From: Adlercreutzia sp. ZJ304
GTDB lineage: Bacteria; Actinomycetota; Coriobacteriia; Coriobacteriales; Eggerthellaceae
Assembly (NCBI RefSeq): GCF_011039075.1
Contig: NZ_JAAKEG010000006.1
Span: 62,001-126,000, forward strand
Reading direction: 5' to 3'
Length of the DNA stretch: 64,000 nt
Shown: piece after piece, positions 16,702 through 24,955 of the stretch
Position numbering within the stretch: the first letter of the stretch is position 1
Layout: each line of letters begins with the position of its first letter
Translations under genes and position numbers: made by a program
The notes under the pieces: generated by a model
The model's database searches: none
The model's input: only the letters and a program-made list of their open reading frames with translations
What the model was told of the DNA's origin: nothing

Positions 16702-17013
16702 GTGAACGGGACACCAAATGAATGCATAGGAACGTGTGCAAATACAGTTTGTGAAAAAAAGCATATTCCTAATACAAAACCAACATTTCACATGAAGTGT
16801 AATAACTGCGAAGCAGAGTTCGATATTCTATCCTCCTATGCTGAATTGGATAAAGAATTATGCCCAGAATGCGGTTCTAATGACGTAAAAGATATTTTTG
16901 TTTCTTATCCATTGGATGGTCCCGGATTTCAAGAAGGTTATAGCACCGAGAAGCTTTCTGTCTGCGGAATGGAAGATATAAATAACGAGCTTTGTCTTTT
17001 AACAGACCGTTAA
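16702..17013 (+). CDS. Zinc-ribbon protein, FmdB-like
   Basis: 103 aa from a GTG preceded by GAAAGGTG; the frame is open further upstream but would overlap the MmgE/PrpD gene. Residues about 35-60 form a zinc ribbon with CxxC pairs (KCNNCEAEF and LCPECGSND), the pattern of FmdB-type regulatory proteins. Extra cysteines at the N-terminus (ECIGTCANTVCEKK) may bind a second metal. It lies between the enzyme and the TRAP genes, so it belongs to the same operon, perhaps as a small regulator or chaperone. Confidence 0.75.
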   Translation: MNGTPNECIGTCANTVCEKKHIPNTKPTFHMKCNNCEAEFDILSSYAELDKELCPECGSNDVKDIFVSYPLDGPGFQEGYSTEKLSVCGMEDINNELCLLTDR

Positions 17014-17047
17014 CAAGTGGATGCGCTTGTTGAAAGAAGGAATGATC

Positions 17048-18136
17048 ATGCACAGACAATCTAAAAACTTATTTTTAGTATGCATGCTTGCAATGGCAGG
17101 CTGTCTCTTGATCCTGCCTGGATGTGCTGCAACTTCAAGCGACCGCATAAAAAACATGGAGGAAAGCAAAGATACTGTCTATAACCTTGCGTACGCTACC
17201 AATAATTCCTCCACCTCAGAGATGTATCAGAATGTTGAGCATGAACTTCTGGCAAGAATTACCGAAGCCACAGACGGTCGGATAGTATTTACAGAATACC
17301 TCGCATCGTCATTGGTTAAATCTGGTGAAGGCAAGGAATCAGTTCTCAACGATATTGTCGATGTGGTATTTGATTCTCCGTCATGGTATGGAGGAGCATT
17401 CCCTCTTACTACAACTACGGAACTTGCCTTGGGTTTAGAATCGGGCAAAGTAATGTCTTATGTCTATAGGGATCTTATAGAAGAATTTCAACCTGAAGAA
17501 TATAAGGGTCTCAAAGTTTTATTGCCCATGTCTTCTGGATCACGCTTAATCATATCAACTGATCCGATTAAGTCGTTAGAAGATTTACAAAACAAGCAAA
17601 TCCGCGCAAGTGCGACAACCAGCAAGTTGGTTCGTGAGTGGGGCGCAGTACCTACTACTATCAGCAGCAGTGATGTATATGAAGCTTTACAAAACAATCT
17701 CATTAGCGGTGGTGTATTTTCTTATGAGAGCATGATAGAGAGTAGGTATTACGATATCTGTGATTTCATTACTGATCTTGCGGCAACTCAAACGAATACT
17801 GTTATCTACATGAGTCAAGATAAATTTGATGCACTACCTGAAGACATTCAACAAATTATCGAAGAAACTGCTGATGAGTTTTTCGAAGAAAAAGCCTCAG
17901 GATGGTGGGCATCGTTTAGAGATGAAGCTCTTCGCATTGCTAAAGAGAACAATCCAAATATTGAGTGGATAGAGTTGGACGATGAAGAGGTAGCACGATG
18001 GGTAGCAGCAGCAGATGATTACACTCAGGAGTATGCAGAGCAACTCGATAGCTTAGGCTATAATGGTCAAGAAATTCTTAACTGGATAAAAGAGCGCTAT
18101 GCTCATTATAAACAACTCTATCCGGATTCTCTTTAA
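17048..18136 (+). CDS. dctP: TRAP transporter substrate-binding lipoprotein
   Basis: 362 aa from an ATG seven bases after AAGGA. A lipoprotein signal is visible (basic start, hydrophobic stretch, lipobox LPGC at about 18-21), so the mature protein is tethered to the outer face of the membrane. The body follows the DctP family: an early GRIVFTEYLASSLV-type segment, then SLEDLQNKQIRASAT and a conserved Arg region that usually contacts a substrate carboxylate. With the next two genes it forms a complete TRAP system for a carboxylate-containing substrate, driven by an ion gradient. Confidence 0.9.
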   Translation: MHRQSKNLFLVCMLAMAGCLLILPGCAATSSDRIKNMEESKDTVYNLAYATNNSSTSEMYQNVEHELLARITEATDGRIVFTEYLASSLVKSGEGKESVLNDIVDVVFDSPSWYGGAFPLTTTTELALGLESGKVMSYVYRDLIEEFQPEEYKGLKVLLPMSSGSRLIISTDPIKSLEDLQNKQIRASATTSKLVREWGAVPTTISSSDVYEALQNNLISGGVFSYESMIESRYYDICDFITDLAATQTNTVIYMSQDKFDALPEDIQQIIEETADEFFEEKASGWWASFRDEALRIAKENNPNIEWIELDDEEVARWVAAADDYTQEYAEQLDSLGYNGQEILNWIKERYAHYKQLYPDSL

Positions 18137-18181
18137 TAAATATCTACTGTTATATCCAGTCGTAGCTGAGTAAGGAAATAC

Positions 18182-18748
18182 ATGAATGCCGAAAAAAACA
18201 TAGAGAAGGTTTTTAGCGTTCTTGAAAAGATTGCTGGCACTATCATTTTACTTTTAGCCGTTTTGACTGTTGTTAATGTAATCATGAGACGACTGTTTAA
18301 TTTACCAATATTTGGAGTGACTGAAATCGTTGAGTATGGAACATTGTTAGCAATGTGCTTAGCAGCAGGCAATTCTTCTTTCAAACGAGTTCATCCTTCA
18401 GTAAATATTCTTGTCGACCGACTCAAAAAGAGAACTCGTTATATAGTGTCTGCATTTGTTGATGGGATTTGTGCACTTGTTATGAGCTATACCGGTATTG
18501 GTCTAATCCCGAATGCTCTTACCTCAATTAGTGAAAGCCGAGTCACAGAATCGCTAGGTATACCATATTCGATCGTGTATGGACTTATCATTATTTGTGT
18601 ACTTGCAGTTGCTGTCGCCTATTTGCTGCTTGTTTTCTTTGATATAAGGGCTTTTGCGAAAAAGGAGCCGAATCTAAATCTAATTGAAAAGAATGGAGCA
18701 GATATAAATATAGACTCAACGCTCGGTGATAAACATAAAACAAACTAA
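18182..18748 (+). CDS. dctQ: TRAP transporter small permease
   Basis: 188 aa with four hydrophobic helices, the first containing TVVNVIMRRLFNLPIFG and followed by TEIVEYGTLLAMCLAAGNSSFKR, both typical of DctQ. The start is preceded by AAGGAAATAC. It bridges the substrate-binding protein and the large permease. The hydrophilic C-terminal tail (about 160-188) is longer than usual. Confidence 0.9.
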   Translation: MNAEKNIEKVFSVLEKIAGTIILLLAVLTVVNVIMRRLFNLPIFGVTEIVEYGTLLAMCLAAGNSSFKRVHPSVNILVDRLKKRTRYIVSAFVDGICALVMSYTGIGLIPNALTSISESRVTESLGIPYSIVYGLIIICVLAVAVAYLLLVFFDIRAFAKKEPNLNLIEKNGADINIDSTLGDKHKTN

Positions 18749-18826
18749 GCAAATCTCATTTAAGCAATGATCAAAAATATGGAATGAAATTCGACAAACG
18801 TGCGAGCATGACAGAGAGGAGCTCTC

Positions 18827-20137
18827 ATGTTTGAAATCATGGTAGGAATTGCGGGTATTCTTATTTTCTTAGCACTTCTAATTACAAGTTTACCCGTTGC
18901 TTTTTCAATGCTATTAGTAGGTGTGGTTGGGGTTATTGTACTAAGATCACCAGTAGCAGCCATACATATGATTAACACAAGTTTTATTAGCTCTTTTGCT
19001 GCGTATACCACAACGGTAATACCAATGTTTATTTTAATGGGTGCTATTGCGGGATATTCTGGCATTAGTTCAGGATTGATTAATGCTATTAGCACCTGTA
19101 TTGGTCACTTAAGAGGCGGCGTTGCCATGGGGGTGCAAGCAATTTGCGCTGCCTTTGGTGCAGTCTGCGGTTCCATACCAGCAACATTAGCAACGGTAGG
19201 AAAAATTGCATACCCAGATATGGAGAAACTAGGATATGATCAAAAGCTTTCAACGGGTGCACTCTGTGCCGGATCAACTCTGGCAGTACTAATTCCTCCG
19301 AGTATTACTTGTATAACGTATTCTATGGTGACAACTGAATCTGTTAGCTCTCTGTTTCTTTCTATCATCATGGCTGGCATTGTTATGACGATCATCTATA
19401 TGGTTTGTATAAAAATTTGGGCTACAGTAAAACCAGAAGCTGCACCCCGAAGCAAGCGTTATAGCGGGAAAGAACGTTGGAATGCTATTAGAAATGGTAA
19501 TTTTGTAGAAATTCTTGTGATATTCGTTATCAGCATGGGTGGTCTTTTCACCGGACTGTTTACCGCAACTGAGGCAGGAGCTGTCGGCGTAATTGGTGTC
19601 ATAATTGTTACGTTTATAACAAAGAAGATTACATGGAAAAAACTTGTTGAGTCAATGATTGAAACACTCAACCTTTCGATTACGATTTATTTCTTATTAG
19701 CATGCGCTTCTGTTTTTGGAAAATTTGTATCAATATCTGGCATACCCTATGCTTTGGCGCAGTGGGTTACTATGAGTGCATTTCCAGCCGGAGTAATTTT
19801 GCTTCTTATTACGTTAACCTTTTTGGTGTTAGGTATGGTAATAGATGGCACAGCAATGATATTGCTGCTTGTTCCAATATTTTATCCAATTATTACAGGA
19901 CCATTAGGACTAAACGGGTTGTGGTTTGGTGTCTATGTAGTAGTAGTTTTAGGTCTTGCGATGATGTCTCCGCCAATTGCAATCAATACTTATATTATGC
20001 AAAACATATCGGGTGTTCCTCTTCAAAAGATTTTTGTCGGAGTGGTTCCGTTTATAATTTGCAATTTATTAATGTGTGTATTGTTGATTCTTTTTCCAGA
20101 CTTCTTCTTGCTTGTTCCAAATCTTATGGGAATTTAA
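18827..20137 (+). CDS. dctM: TRAP transporter large permease
   Basis: 436 aa with about 12 hydrophobic segments and the DctM signatures: VIPMFILMGAIAGYSGIS early on, GAVCGSIPATLATVGKIAYPDMEKLGY, and LIPPSITCITYSMVTTESVSSLF. GAGGAG lies just before the ATG. It forms the transport path with the small permease and is the last gene of the operon that began at 9585. A hairpin about 150 bp downstream may end the transcript. Confidence 0.93.
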   Translation: MFEIMVGIAGILIFLALLITSLPVAFSMLLVGVVGVIVLRSPVAAIHMINTSFISSFAAYTTTVIPMFILMGAIAGYSGISSGLINAISTCIGHLRGGVAMGVQAICAAFGAVCGSIPATLATVGKIAYPDMEKLGYDQKLSTGALCAGSTLAVLIPPSITCITYSMVTTESVSSLFLSIIMAGIVMTIIYMVCIKIWATVKPEAAPRSKRYSGKERWNAIRNGNFVEILVIFVISMGGLFTGLFTATEAGAVGVIGVIIVTFITKKITWKKLVESMIETLNLSITIYFLLACASVFGKFVSISGIPYALAQWVTMSAFPAGVILLLITLTFLVLGMVIDGTAMILLLVPIFYPIITGPLGLNGLWFGVYVVVVLGLAMMSPPIAINTYIMQNISGVPLQKIFVGVVPFIICNLLMCVLLILFPDFFLLVPNLMGI

Positions 20138-20694
20138 AGAATGGAGTGAATGATTAAACAGTCTGAACTAAAACAGTACGCCCTAAAACATTCGAAACTT
20201 ACGCCTTTTATGTTTGCGATGCTAAGGAATGTCAGATAAGTTCATAAAAGAACTAAGGAATGTACGAGTTTGTTAACTCTCGTAATTAGAAACAGGTTAC
20301 AGAGGTACTTAACCTAGCAGATCGCCTTTTGTAACCTGTTTTTAGGATTTTCCTCATTTTTCTATTGTTTTGACAATTTGTGCGTTCCCCTCTTGGATTA
20401 GAATCTTACTTCCTTTCAAAGCTATGAAAATTTGACAGTCGAAGACGTAATGTGTGATTCTAATGTTTCTAGAAAAAGAATCCTATAGCACTTGGAAGAA
20501 AAAATGTAATTGAAGTAGATAGTACCTACAGTTTATATAAGTTACCAGTTCAGAATACGTATTTAAGTGATTTGCCAACACAATTTTAGCGAATGCTGTT
20601 TTTGGAATTGAATAATTAGTAAGATGCAATACGAAATTTAAAGTTTAAATTTTCAATTACTCCACATGTCAGCTCATACATATGGTCTGACAAA
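20138..20694. other. Intergenic region with a 12-bp inverted repeat
   Basis: No coding sequence is convincing here. Perfect arms AAACAGGTTACA (20290-20301) and TGTAACCTGTTT (20330-20341) enclose a 28-base loop and run into a few more T residues, so this is probably the operon terminator. The rest is AT-rich with no further structure that I could identify. Confidence 0.5.
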
Positions 20695-20922
20695 TTATAC
20701 TGAAGGTGGCTTTGGCGCTGATGGCGCACATGGTGCTGAGGGCACACTTGGAGCTGATGGGTTTGGTGGCATATTACCTTTAGCAGCTTGTTCAGTGAGT
20801 TCAGATAGATCGGTGCCGCAATATGGACAAATCGGAGGATACAAGCTGCCAATAGGACTAATGGAACCACCACATTCTAGACATTCTACAGGAATGGCCA
20901 CTGAAGCAGGTCTAAAGCACAT
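20695..20922 (-). CDS. Small zinc-ribbon protein with Pro/Ser-rich tail
   Basis: 75 aa; AGAGGT lies just before the ATG. Residues about 14-38 carry two CxxC pairs (CLECGG and CPYCG), a zinc ribbon. The C-terminal 25 residues are a repetitive PSAPSVPSAPCAPSAP run, disordered and unusual. Followed on the same strand by nothing close; the next zinc-ribbon gene (21077-21277) lies upstream. Function unknown. Confidence 0.7.
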   Translation of the reverse strand: MCFRPASVAIPVECLECGGSISPIGSLYPPICPYCGTDLSELTEQAAKGNMPPNPSAPSVPSAPCAPSAPKPPSV

Positions 20923-21076
20923 AAGTACCTCTTTTCAATAGGAAAATCTTTATTCAAATATAAAGCGTCAAATAAGGTCGCTTACTTGATTTCAGAGATA
21001 AACAAAAATTGAACGATAGATTGTCTCAATTTGAAAAATAACAATGCATCAATTAAGAAAGTTGATAGGATGGTAT

Positions 21077-21277
21077 TTATTCGTTGTCGGATTTTTCCAA
21101 AGTCTCAGCTTTACGTTTTCTCCAATCGTCTATAGCTTTTTGTTTATCAACTTCTGTGAATTTTCTTCCGCAAGATACACATTCATTCATTAGCAAAAAA
21201 GCGCGGTTTCCACAACTTTCGCACCATATGAACTTTGGTTTGCAATTATCGCAACCTGGCAAACACACATAACACAT
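21077..21277 (-). CDS. Small cysteine-rich zinc-ribbon protein
   Basis: 66 aa, ATG preceded by AAAGGTGATG. Eight or more cysteines are arranged as CxxC pairs (CYVC, CDNC, CESCG, CVSCG), enough for two zinc sites, followed by a basic-acidic helical tail (DKQKAIDDWRKRKAETLEKSDNE). It is probably cotranscribed with the zinc-ribbon gene downstream. Such pairs may bind nucleic acid or partner proteins; no named family recognised. Confidence 0.72.
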   Translation of the reverse strand: MCYVCLPGCDNCKPKFIWCESCGNRAFLLMNECVSCGRKFTEVDKQKAIDDWRKRKAETLEKSDNE

Positions 21278-21830
21278 AGTCTCATCACCTTTCTTAATAA
21301 TTAGATAGAAAGATAATACTGCGTAAGAGTAAAAATGTTATTGAATTAAAATAGGGTTAAAAGGGATACAAGGAGAGTCTCAAATTGAAATCAGGTAATC
21401 TATATCTAATTTCTGTGATAAGGGATGTCGTGTTATGAGTTCTTATGAGTTCTCGCCCATTCTTTACTCCAGATGGAAAACCTTTCGATACTTCGAAAAC
21501 CATTTGTCCTGAATTTGAAGAAAAAGAAGATAAATTTTTAAGTATAAAGTGAATGCCTTTATACGGGCGGTTCGGTCGCCTTTGAATAAAACGCATAAAT
21601 AGAATTCTTTATTTGGCGTTGGTAAGAAAAAACAGTATCAGACAATCAGACGGCAAGTTATGAATAGCTCGCCGTTTTTGTTTTCGTTTCGAGGCTTTAC
21701 TTAATTAAAATTTTCTGCTGCAGCTCTGATGTCAATGCCTTGCATTGACCGTAGTATATATCGTTACAACGATATATATAACCAAGATAAAATAACCGCA
21801 CCGTCCAATCTTAACATTCAGGAACGCGAG
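21278..21830. promoter_or_regulatory. Intergenic region with two palindromes before the 69-aa gene
   Basis: Mostly non-coding. Two adjacent inverted repeats stand out: GTCAATG/CATTGAC with a 5-base gap (21731-21749), and TATATATCGTT/AACGATATATA with a 2-base gap (21755-21778). The second is a near-perfect 24-bp palindrome and a good regulator binding site. They lie 50-100 bp upstream of the small ORF, in promoter range. Confidence 0.5.
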
Positions 21831-22040
21831 ATGAATACCACACGAGCAGTTGCCGATGTGGATTACGACGCCAAGAAAGCCGCGGTCTCCAAAGTGCAGG
21901 ACTGCTTCGACATGGACTTCGATATGGAAGACGAGCTCGCTCCTACGGCTCTGCCCACGCCCGGCTTAAGCTTTACCGTTGAGCAGCTAGAGGCCATGCT
22001 TGTTCAGGCTAAGACCCGCCAAGCGACTGCAACCGAGTAA
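21831..22040 (+). CDS. Small acidic hypothetical protein
   Basis: 69 aa from the ATG that follows AGGAACGCGAG. Acidic middle (DCFDMDFDMEDELAPTALP), and a C-terminal helix FTVEQLEAMLVQAKTRQ that resembles the tail of the tyrosine recombinase at 42062-43363 (FSIEELEEMIAVLKK). That tail type is common in element-borne regulators of this group. Probably part of the same mobile remnant as the ORF6N gene 64 bp downstream. Confidence 0.5.
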   Translation: MNTTRAVADVDYDAKKAAVSKVQDCFDMDFDMEDELAPTALPTPGLSFTVEQLEAMLVQAKTRQATATE

Positions 22041-22104
22041 AACCGACGGGGAAGGCGCTTTTTCCATAAGTGCTTTCCCCGCTTGATACAATCCATCCAA
22101 CCAA

Positions 22105-22641
22105 ATGCAGAACGAAAGGGCGGAAGCTATTGCAGGAAAAGAGAAGGACCTATCCGCCGAACCCATGGAAGCAGAAGAGGATGCATCGGTCGCAATCGTT
22201 CCTGCGAATGAGCCGGCCATACGCGACCTCATATATACAGTGCGCGGGGTGCAGGCAATGGTGGACAGCGACCTGGCCACTCTGTACGGAGTGGAAACAG
22301 GCAATTTGAACAAAGCCGCAGGAAGGAACGCCGAGAGGTTTCCGAGCGAATTCCGCTTCAAACTCACTTCTGACGAATGGGCCTCTTTGCTCTTCCAAAT
22401 TGGAAGAGCAAAACCCGAGGGTCGCGGCGGCAGACGAACACCACCTTACGTATATAGTGAACAAGGCGTGGCGATGCTCTCGGCAGTTCTTAAGAGTGAG
22501 ACAGCCGTGCGTGTGAGTGTGCAGATTATGAAGTCTTTTGTCGAGATGCGTCACTTCATCGCCAGCAACGCCTCCATGTTCGAGCAGGTGCGTGGCGTAG
22601 AGTTGGTGTGTGTGATCCTCTCGCGTCTCGAAAGACCGTGA
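22105..22641 (+). CDS. ORF6N-domain protein, C-terminally truncated
   Basis: 178 aa. Residues about 38-150 match the ORF6N domain (phage/KilA-N related DNA-binding): RGVQAMVDSDLATLYGVETGNLNKAAGRNAERFP split over two strands, then FRFKLTSDEWASL and YVYSEQGVAMLSAVL. The usual protein continues after FEQVRGVEL into a long coiled coil; here the frame turns to unrelated residues and stops, so the C-terminal half is missing. The preceding acidic N-terminal stretch is normal for the group. Such proteins accompany prophages and defence islands. Confidence 0.82.
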   Translation: MQNERAEAIAGKEKDLSAEPMEAEEDASVAIVPANEPAIRDLIYTVRGVQAMVDSDLATLYGVETGNLNKAAGRNAERFPSEFRFKLTSDEWASLLFQIGRAKPEGRGGRRTPPYVYSEQGVAMLSAVLKSETAVRVSVQIMKSFVEMRHFIASNASMFEQVRGVELVCVILSRLERP

Positions 22642-22648
22642 ACGCCAT

Positions 22649-22679
22649 CGGTTAAGGTCGCAGATTGCGACCTTAACCG
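22649..22679. terminator. Strong hairpin between convergent genes
   Basis: Perfect 14-bp stem (CGGTTAAGGTCGCA / TGCGACCTTAACCG) with a 3-base loop between the ORF6N gene and the convergent phage lysin remnant. No T-run, but the symmetry suits a bidirectional stop. Confidence 0.6.
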
Positions 22680-22685
22680 AAAGCC

Positions 22686-22895
22686 CTACGCCAGCAGCTC
22701 GTTTACGCGTCTCTGCACGGATGCGTAGCTCGAACCCAAACGCCGCTTTCGCTCTTTTCCGTTGCCGTAGTCGCCATTGATTACGGCACGGGCAAGCACG
22801 TCGATGTCAGCTGAAGAACCAGAAGAGCCAGAGGGCAAACCAATGCTAAGGATCTCATTAACACGACTCTGGACGCCAGAATACTTATCGCCCAA
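22686..22895 (-). pseudogene. Phage endolysin C-terminal fragment (Cpl-7-like repeats)
   Basis: The translated piece ends in LARAVINGDYGNGKERKRR and then SSYASVQRRVNELL, a CW_7 (Cpl-7) cell-wall-binding repeat, preceded by the end of another repeat (DKYSGVQSRVNEIL) and a Gly/Ser linker. The catalytic domain is missing. The fragment begins within a holin-like remnant out of frame, so a deletion has joined the two genes. Clearly a decayed prophage lysis gene. Confidence 0.7.
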
Positions 22896-22962
22896 AGCCG
22901 CCCTGCACCACCGTGCGGAGCAGACGCCACTGCCAGTCGTTGCTCGTCAGAAATTCGTCCAT
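22885..22962 (-). pseudogene. Truncated holin start
   Basis: A 25-aa frame (MDEFLTSNDWQWRLLRTVVQ then GGFGR) starts right after the upstream lysis gene, as a phage holin would, but stops after 25 residues. Removing one base near 22888 would join it in frame to the endolysin fragment (GGFG-DKYSGVQ). So this is either a frameshifted fusion or a deletion scar between holin and lysin. Confidence 0.5.
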
Positions 22963-22963
22963 G

Positions 22964-23182
22964 TCATGCCACCTTCCCCTTGATCTCCTCGATGTCGTGC
23001 TTGGTCACCGCCATGTCCTGCTCCAGCTTGTAGGTGCGCTCCAAGACCCGGTTATACTTCTCGACCTTGGCCGTCAGGGCGTCAAGCTTGACCTCCATGA
23101 CGGCCCTCAACTTGGAATTGGAGAGGATCACCCCGACGAGAGTCACCACCCCCATGATACACGCGACGATGATTGACTCCAT
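22964..23182 (-). CDS. Phage lysis-cassette membrane protein (XhlA-like)
   Basis: 72 aa from the ATG preceded by GGGAGG. It has one N-terminal membrane helix (SIIVACIMGVVTLVGVILS), then a coiled coil (VKLDALTAKVEKYNRVLERTYKLEQDM). This matches the layout of phage XhlA/hemolysin-type accessory lysis proteins, and the gene sits directly upstream of holin and lysin remnants. The gene itself is complete; its partners are broken, so it is a leftover. Confidence 0.6.
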   Translation of the reverse strand: MESIIVACIMGVVTLVGVILSNSKLRAVMEVKLDALTAKVEKYNRVLERTYKLEQDMAVTKHDIEEIKGKVA

Positions 23183-23187
23183 AAAGA

Positions 23188-23227
23188 ACTGCCTCCCGAG
23201 ATCGACTTTCCGTCTTCGGGAGGCAGT
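23188..23227 (-). promoter_or_regulatory. Hairpin covering the ribosome site of the lysis gene
   Basis: Perfect 12-bp arms ACTGCCTCCCGA and TCGGGAGGCAGT with a 16-base loop. On the transcribed strand the GGGAGG ribosome site of the gene ending at 22964 lies inside an arm, so translation could be held back by the structure; a leftover terminator is an alternative. Confidence 0.45.
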
Positions 23228-23315
23228 ATCAGTTGGTGTCATAAGTACGTGGTTGTTGCCCTATTTCCGCGACTGGAGCCTGCAAGATTAACAGTAGTGG
23301 AGACGTAAAGAAAAT

Positions 23316-24416
23316 CTAGTAATCCTCAGATGTCATGAGCACTTTGGGCGTGGCTTCTTCGCTTGGCACCATTTTCTTCACCAAAGCGAAGCATTCTGCG
23401 AAGTAGTCACTTGACAAATAGAATTCCCTCTGTCTTCTGGATCCGTCGAGATACGTGACGCCGAAGGTAGTAGCGCCTACGTCAATGGCAGAGGCCTCGT
23501 CTTTCTGCTCCAGAAGAATATCTGCAACTATTTGAACAAGCTCGTCAAACAGCAACCTGTGATCTTGGCTGCTTGACTGGTAAGCCCACCTCAGAGGCAA
23601 GTTGCTTGCCGAATACTCTTGAGGTTCGTACTTGTAGCGTATCGAATTGGGCGTAATAGTGACACAATCCTTATAGACTTCATCAACGCTGCAGTGCCCC
23701 GAAGTTCCGCCGATAACGATACGGGTCATTGCAGGCAAACTGACCACAGGTAGATGCTTGTACTTCTCCTCAAACGAACTTGCATAGTTATCATCGGGTT
23801 CAGGCGCATAAACCTTTACAAAATCCCGTTCCTCAAGATACTCAAGCATCGCATCGATCACATCGCCTTCGTCTTGCCAGCCCATCGTTTGGAAGTACTC
23901 AAGGTCTTCTACTGGTTTGGCTATCGTGGGAAACCAGTGATGAAGTATCTGCGTTGTGTATCGGTCAAGGGTCTGTTCGAGCTCTCGCCTTTGACTCCAG
24001 CTAAGTTTTTTGAAATCACCTTCTGATATTCCATGGATTAGCAGCGTGTCCATCAGCTGTTTGTTGACCCCAATCCTTTCCTGCTCTACAAGCTGATATG
24101 GGAACTGTTTGGGGTCTAGGTAATTGCCGCGCCAGTAGTCGCGAACGCTCTCATTGTTCATGATTTCTAGCTCCAGAGTCCATGCATACTTGCCTGCAAG
24201 GTAATCAGGATGGACGTCGAGTTTCTTGGCGATTTCATCCAGAAGTGCGTACGAAATCGACCCCCTCTTAACAGCCCTTCGTATGGTTCTTTCAGTCTTG
24301 CTTATTTCTTTGTCACTGCCGAGCTTACGGATGCTTGAATCCTGCCTATGGATAACCCATTTAAACCAGTCAGGTTCTATCTTCTCGTAAACGGCATCGT
24401 TTCGATCAACGGACAT
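23316..24416 (-). CDS. XRE-like transcriptional regulator with large effector region
   Basis: 366 aa from the ATG that follows CAGGAGG. The N-terminal region (about 40-75) carries a helix-turn-helix (TERTIRRAVKRGSISYALLDEIAKKL, then VHPDYLAGKY). The remaining 280 residues are helical and then beta-rich, with no named domain. It lies between phage remnants and the methyltransferase cluster, facing away from a 115-aa ORF on the other strand. Possibly a regulator of the adjacent defence genes. Confidence 0.7.
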   Translation of the reverse strand: MSVDRNDAVYEKIEPDWFKWVIHRQDSSIRKLGSDKEISKTERTIRRAVKRGSISYALLDEIAKKLDVHPDYLAGKYAWTLELEIMNNESVRDYWRGNYLDPKQFPYQLVEQERIGVNKQLMDTLLIHGISEGDFKKLSWSQRRELEQTLDRYTTQILHHWFPTIAKPVEDLEYFQTMGWQDEGDVIDAMLEYLEERDFVKVYAPEPDDNYASSFEEKYKHLPVVSLPAMTRIVIGGTSGHCSVDEVYKDCVTITPNSIRYKYEPQEYSASNLPLRWAYQSSSQDHRLLFDELVQIVADILLEQKDEASAIDVGATTFGVTYLDGSRRQREFYLSSDYFAECFALVKKMVPSEEATPKVLMTSEDY

Positions 24417-24583
24417 ATTGCCTCCTGTATATATGCGGACATTTATCCCCACTCATGACACTATCCAAAGCACAATACTTCGCACTACCATGCATTATGT
24501 GGCCACAAGGTGCGGACATCAAGCGCACAATCAATACGGAATATTAGCAGGCCTCTAATTGGCCCGAGAATGGAGAATGAACA

Positions 24584-24931
24584 ATGGAGACCAACACGTT
24601 GGCAGCGCATTTTAACGACAATGTCATGGATCGGAAGGCCTTTGTTGATTATGCCAAGCAAAGCCTGAGCAAGGTCATGGATATCAACCATTCCATTGCC
24701 ATGCGTCAGATAGAAGTCTTGAGCATGCAGACAGATGAGACGCAGACTCTGCTCCAAAGCGGCAATCTGACCGATGAACAGTTCGATAAGGCATTGGAGG
24801 AATCTGAGAAGATCAGGCAGACGATGTCTGACACCACGATGAATCTGAACAAGTCGAACTTCGAGTTGGTCGTAGGCACATGTGTCATATCGCTCATAGG
24901 TAGTCTGTACATTGGCTTGCGTGCTGCCTAG
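24584..24931 (+). CDS. Hypothetical protein with coiled coil and C-terminal membrane helix
   Basis: 115 aa; GGAGAATGAACA lies before the ATG. The first 95 residues are helical with heptad-like spacing (MRQIEVLSMQTDETQTLLQ and later EQFDKALEESEKIRQ). The end is a hydrophobic stretch (VVGTCVISLIGSLYIGLRAA) that would anchor the C-terminus in the membrane. No family recognised. It stands alone on the plus strand in a defence region, so it may be an effector or accessory protein. Confidence 0.55.
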   Translation: METNTLAAHFNDNVMDRKAFVDYAKQSLSKVMDINHSIAMRQIEVLSMQTDETQTLLQSGNLTDEQFDKALEESEKIRQTMSDTTMNLNKSNFELVVGTCVISLIGSLYIGLRAA

Positions 24932-24955
24932 CAGGAATGCACGAGGGGGATGCAA

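Noticed and set aside
20600-21700. CRISPR array or retron in the AT-rich stretch
   Set aside because: No regularly spaced repeats of 25-40 bp here or anywhere in the window, and no cas or reverse-transcriptase gene.
24485-24955. 156-codon frame opposite the 24584-24931 gene
   Set aside because: The plus-strand frame has a ribosome site, coiled coil and membrane helix; the minus-strand frame lacks coherent features.
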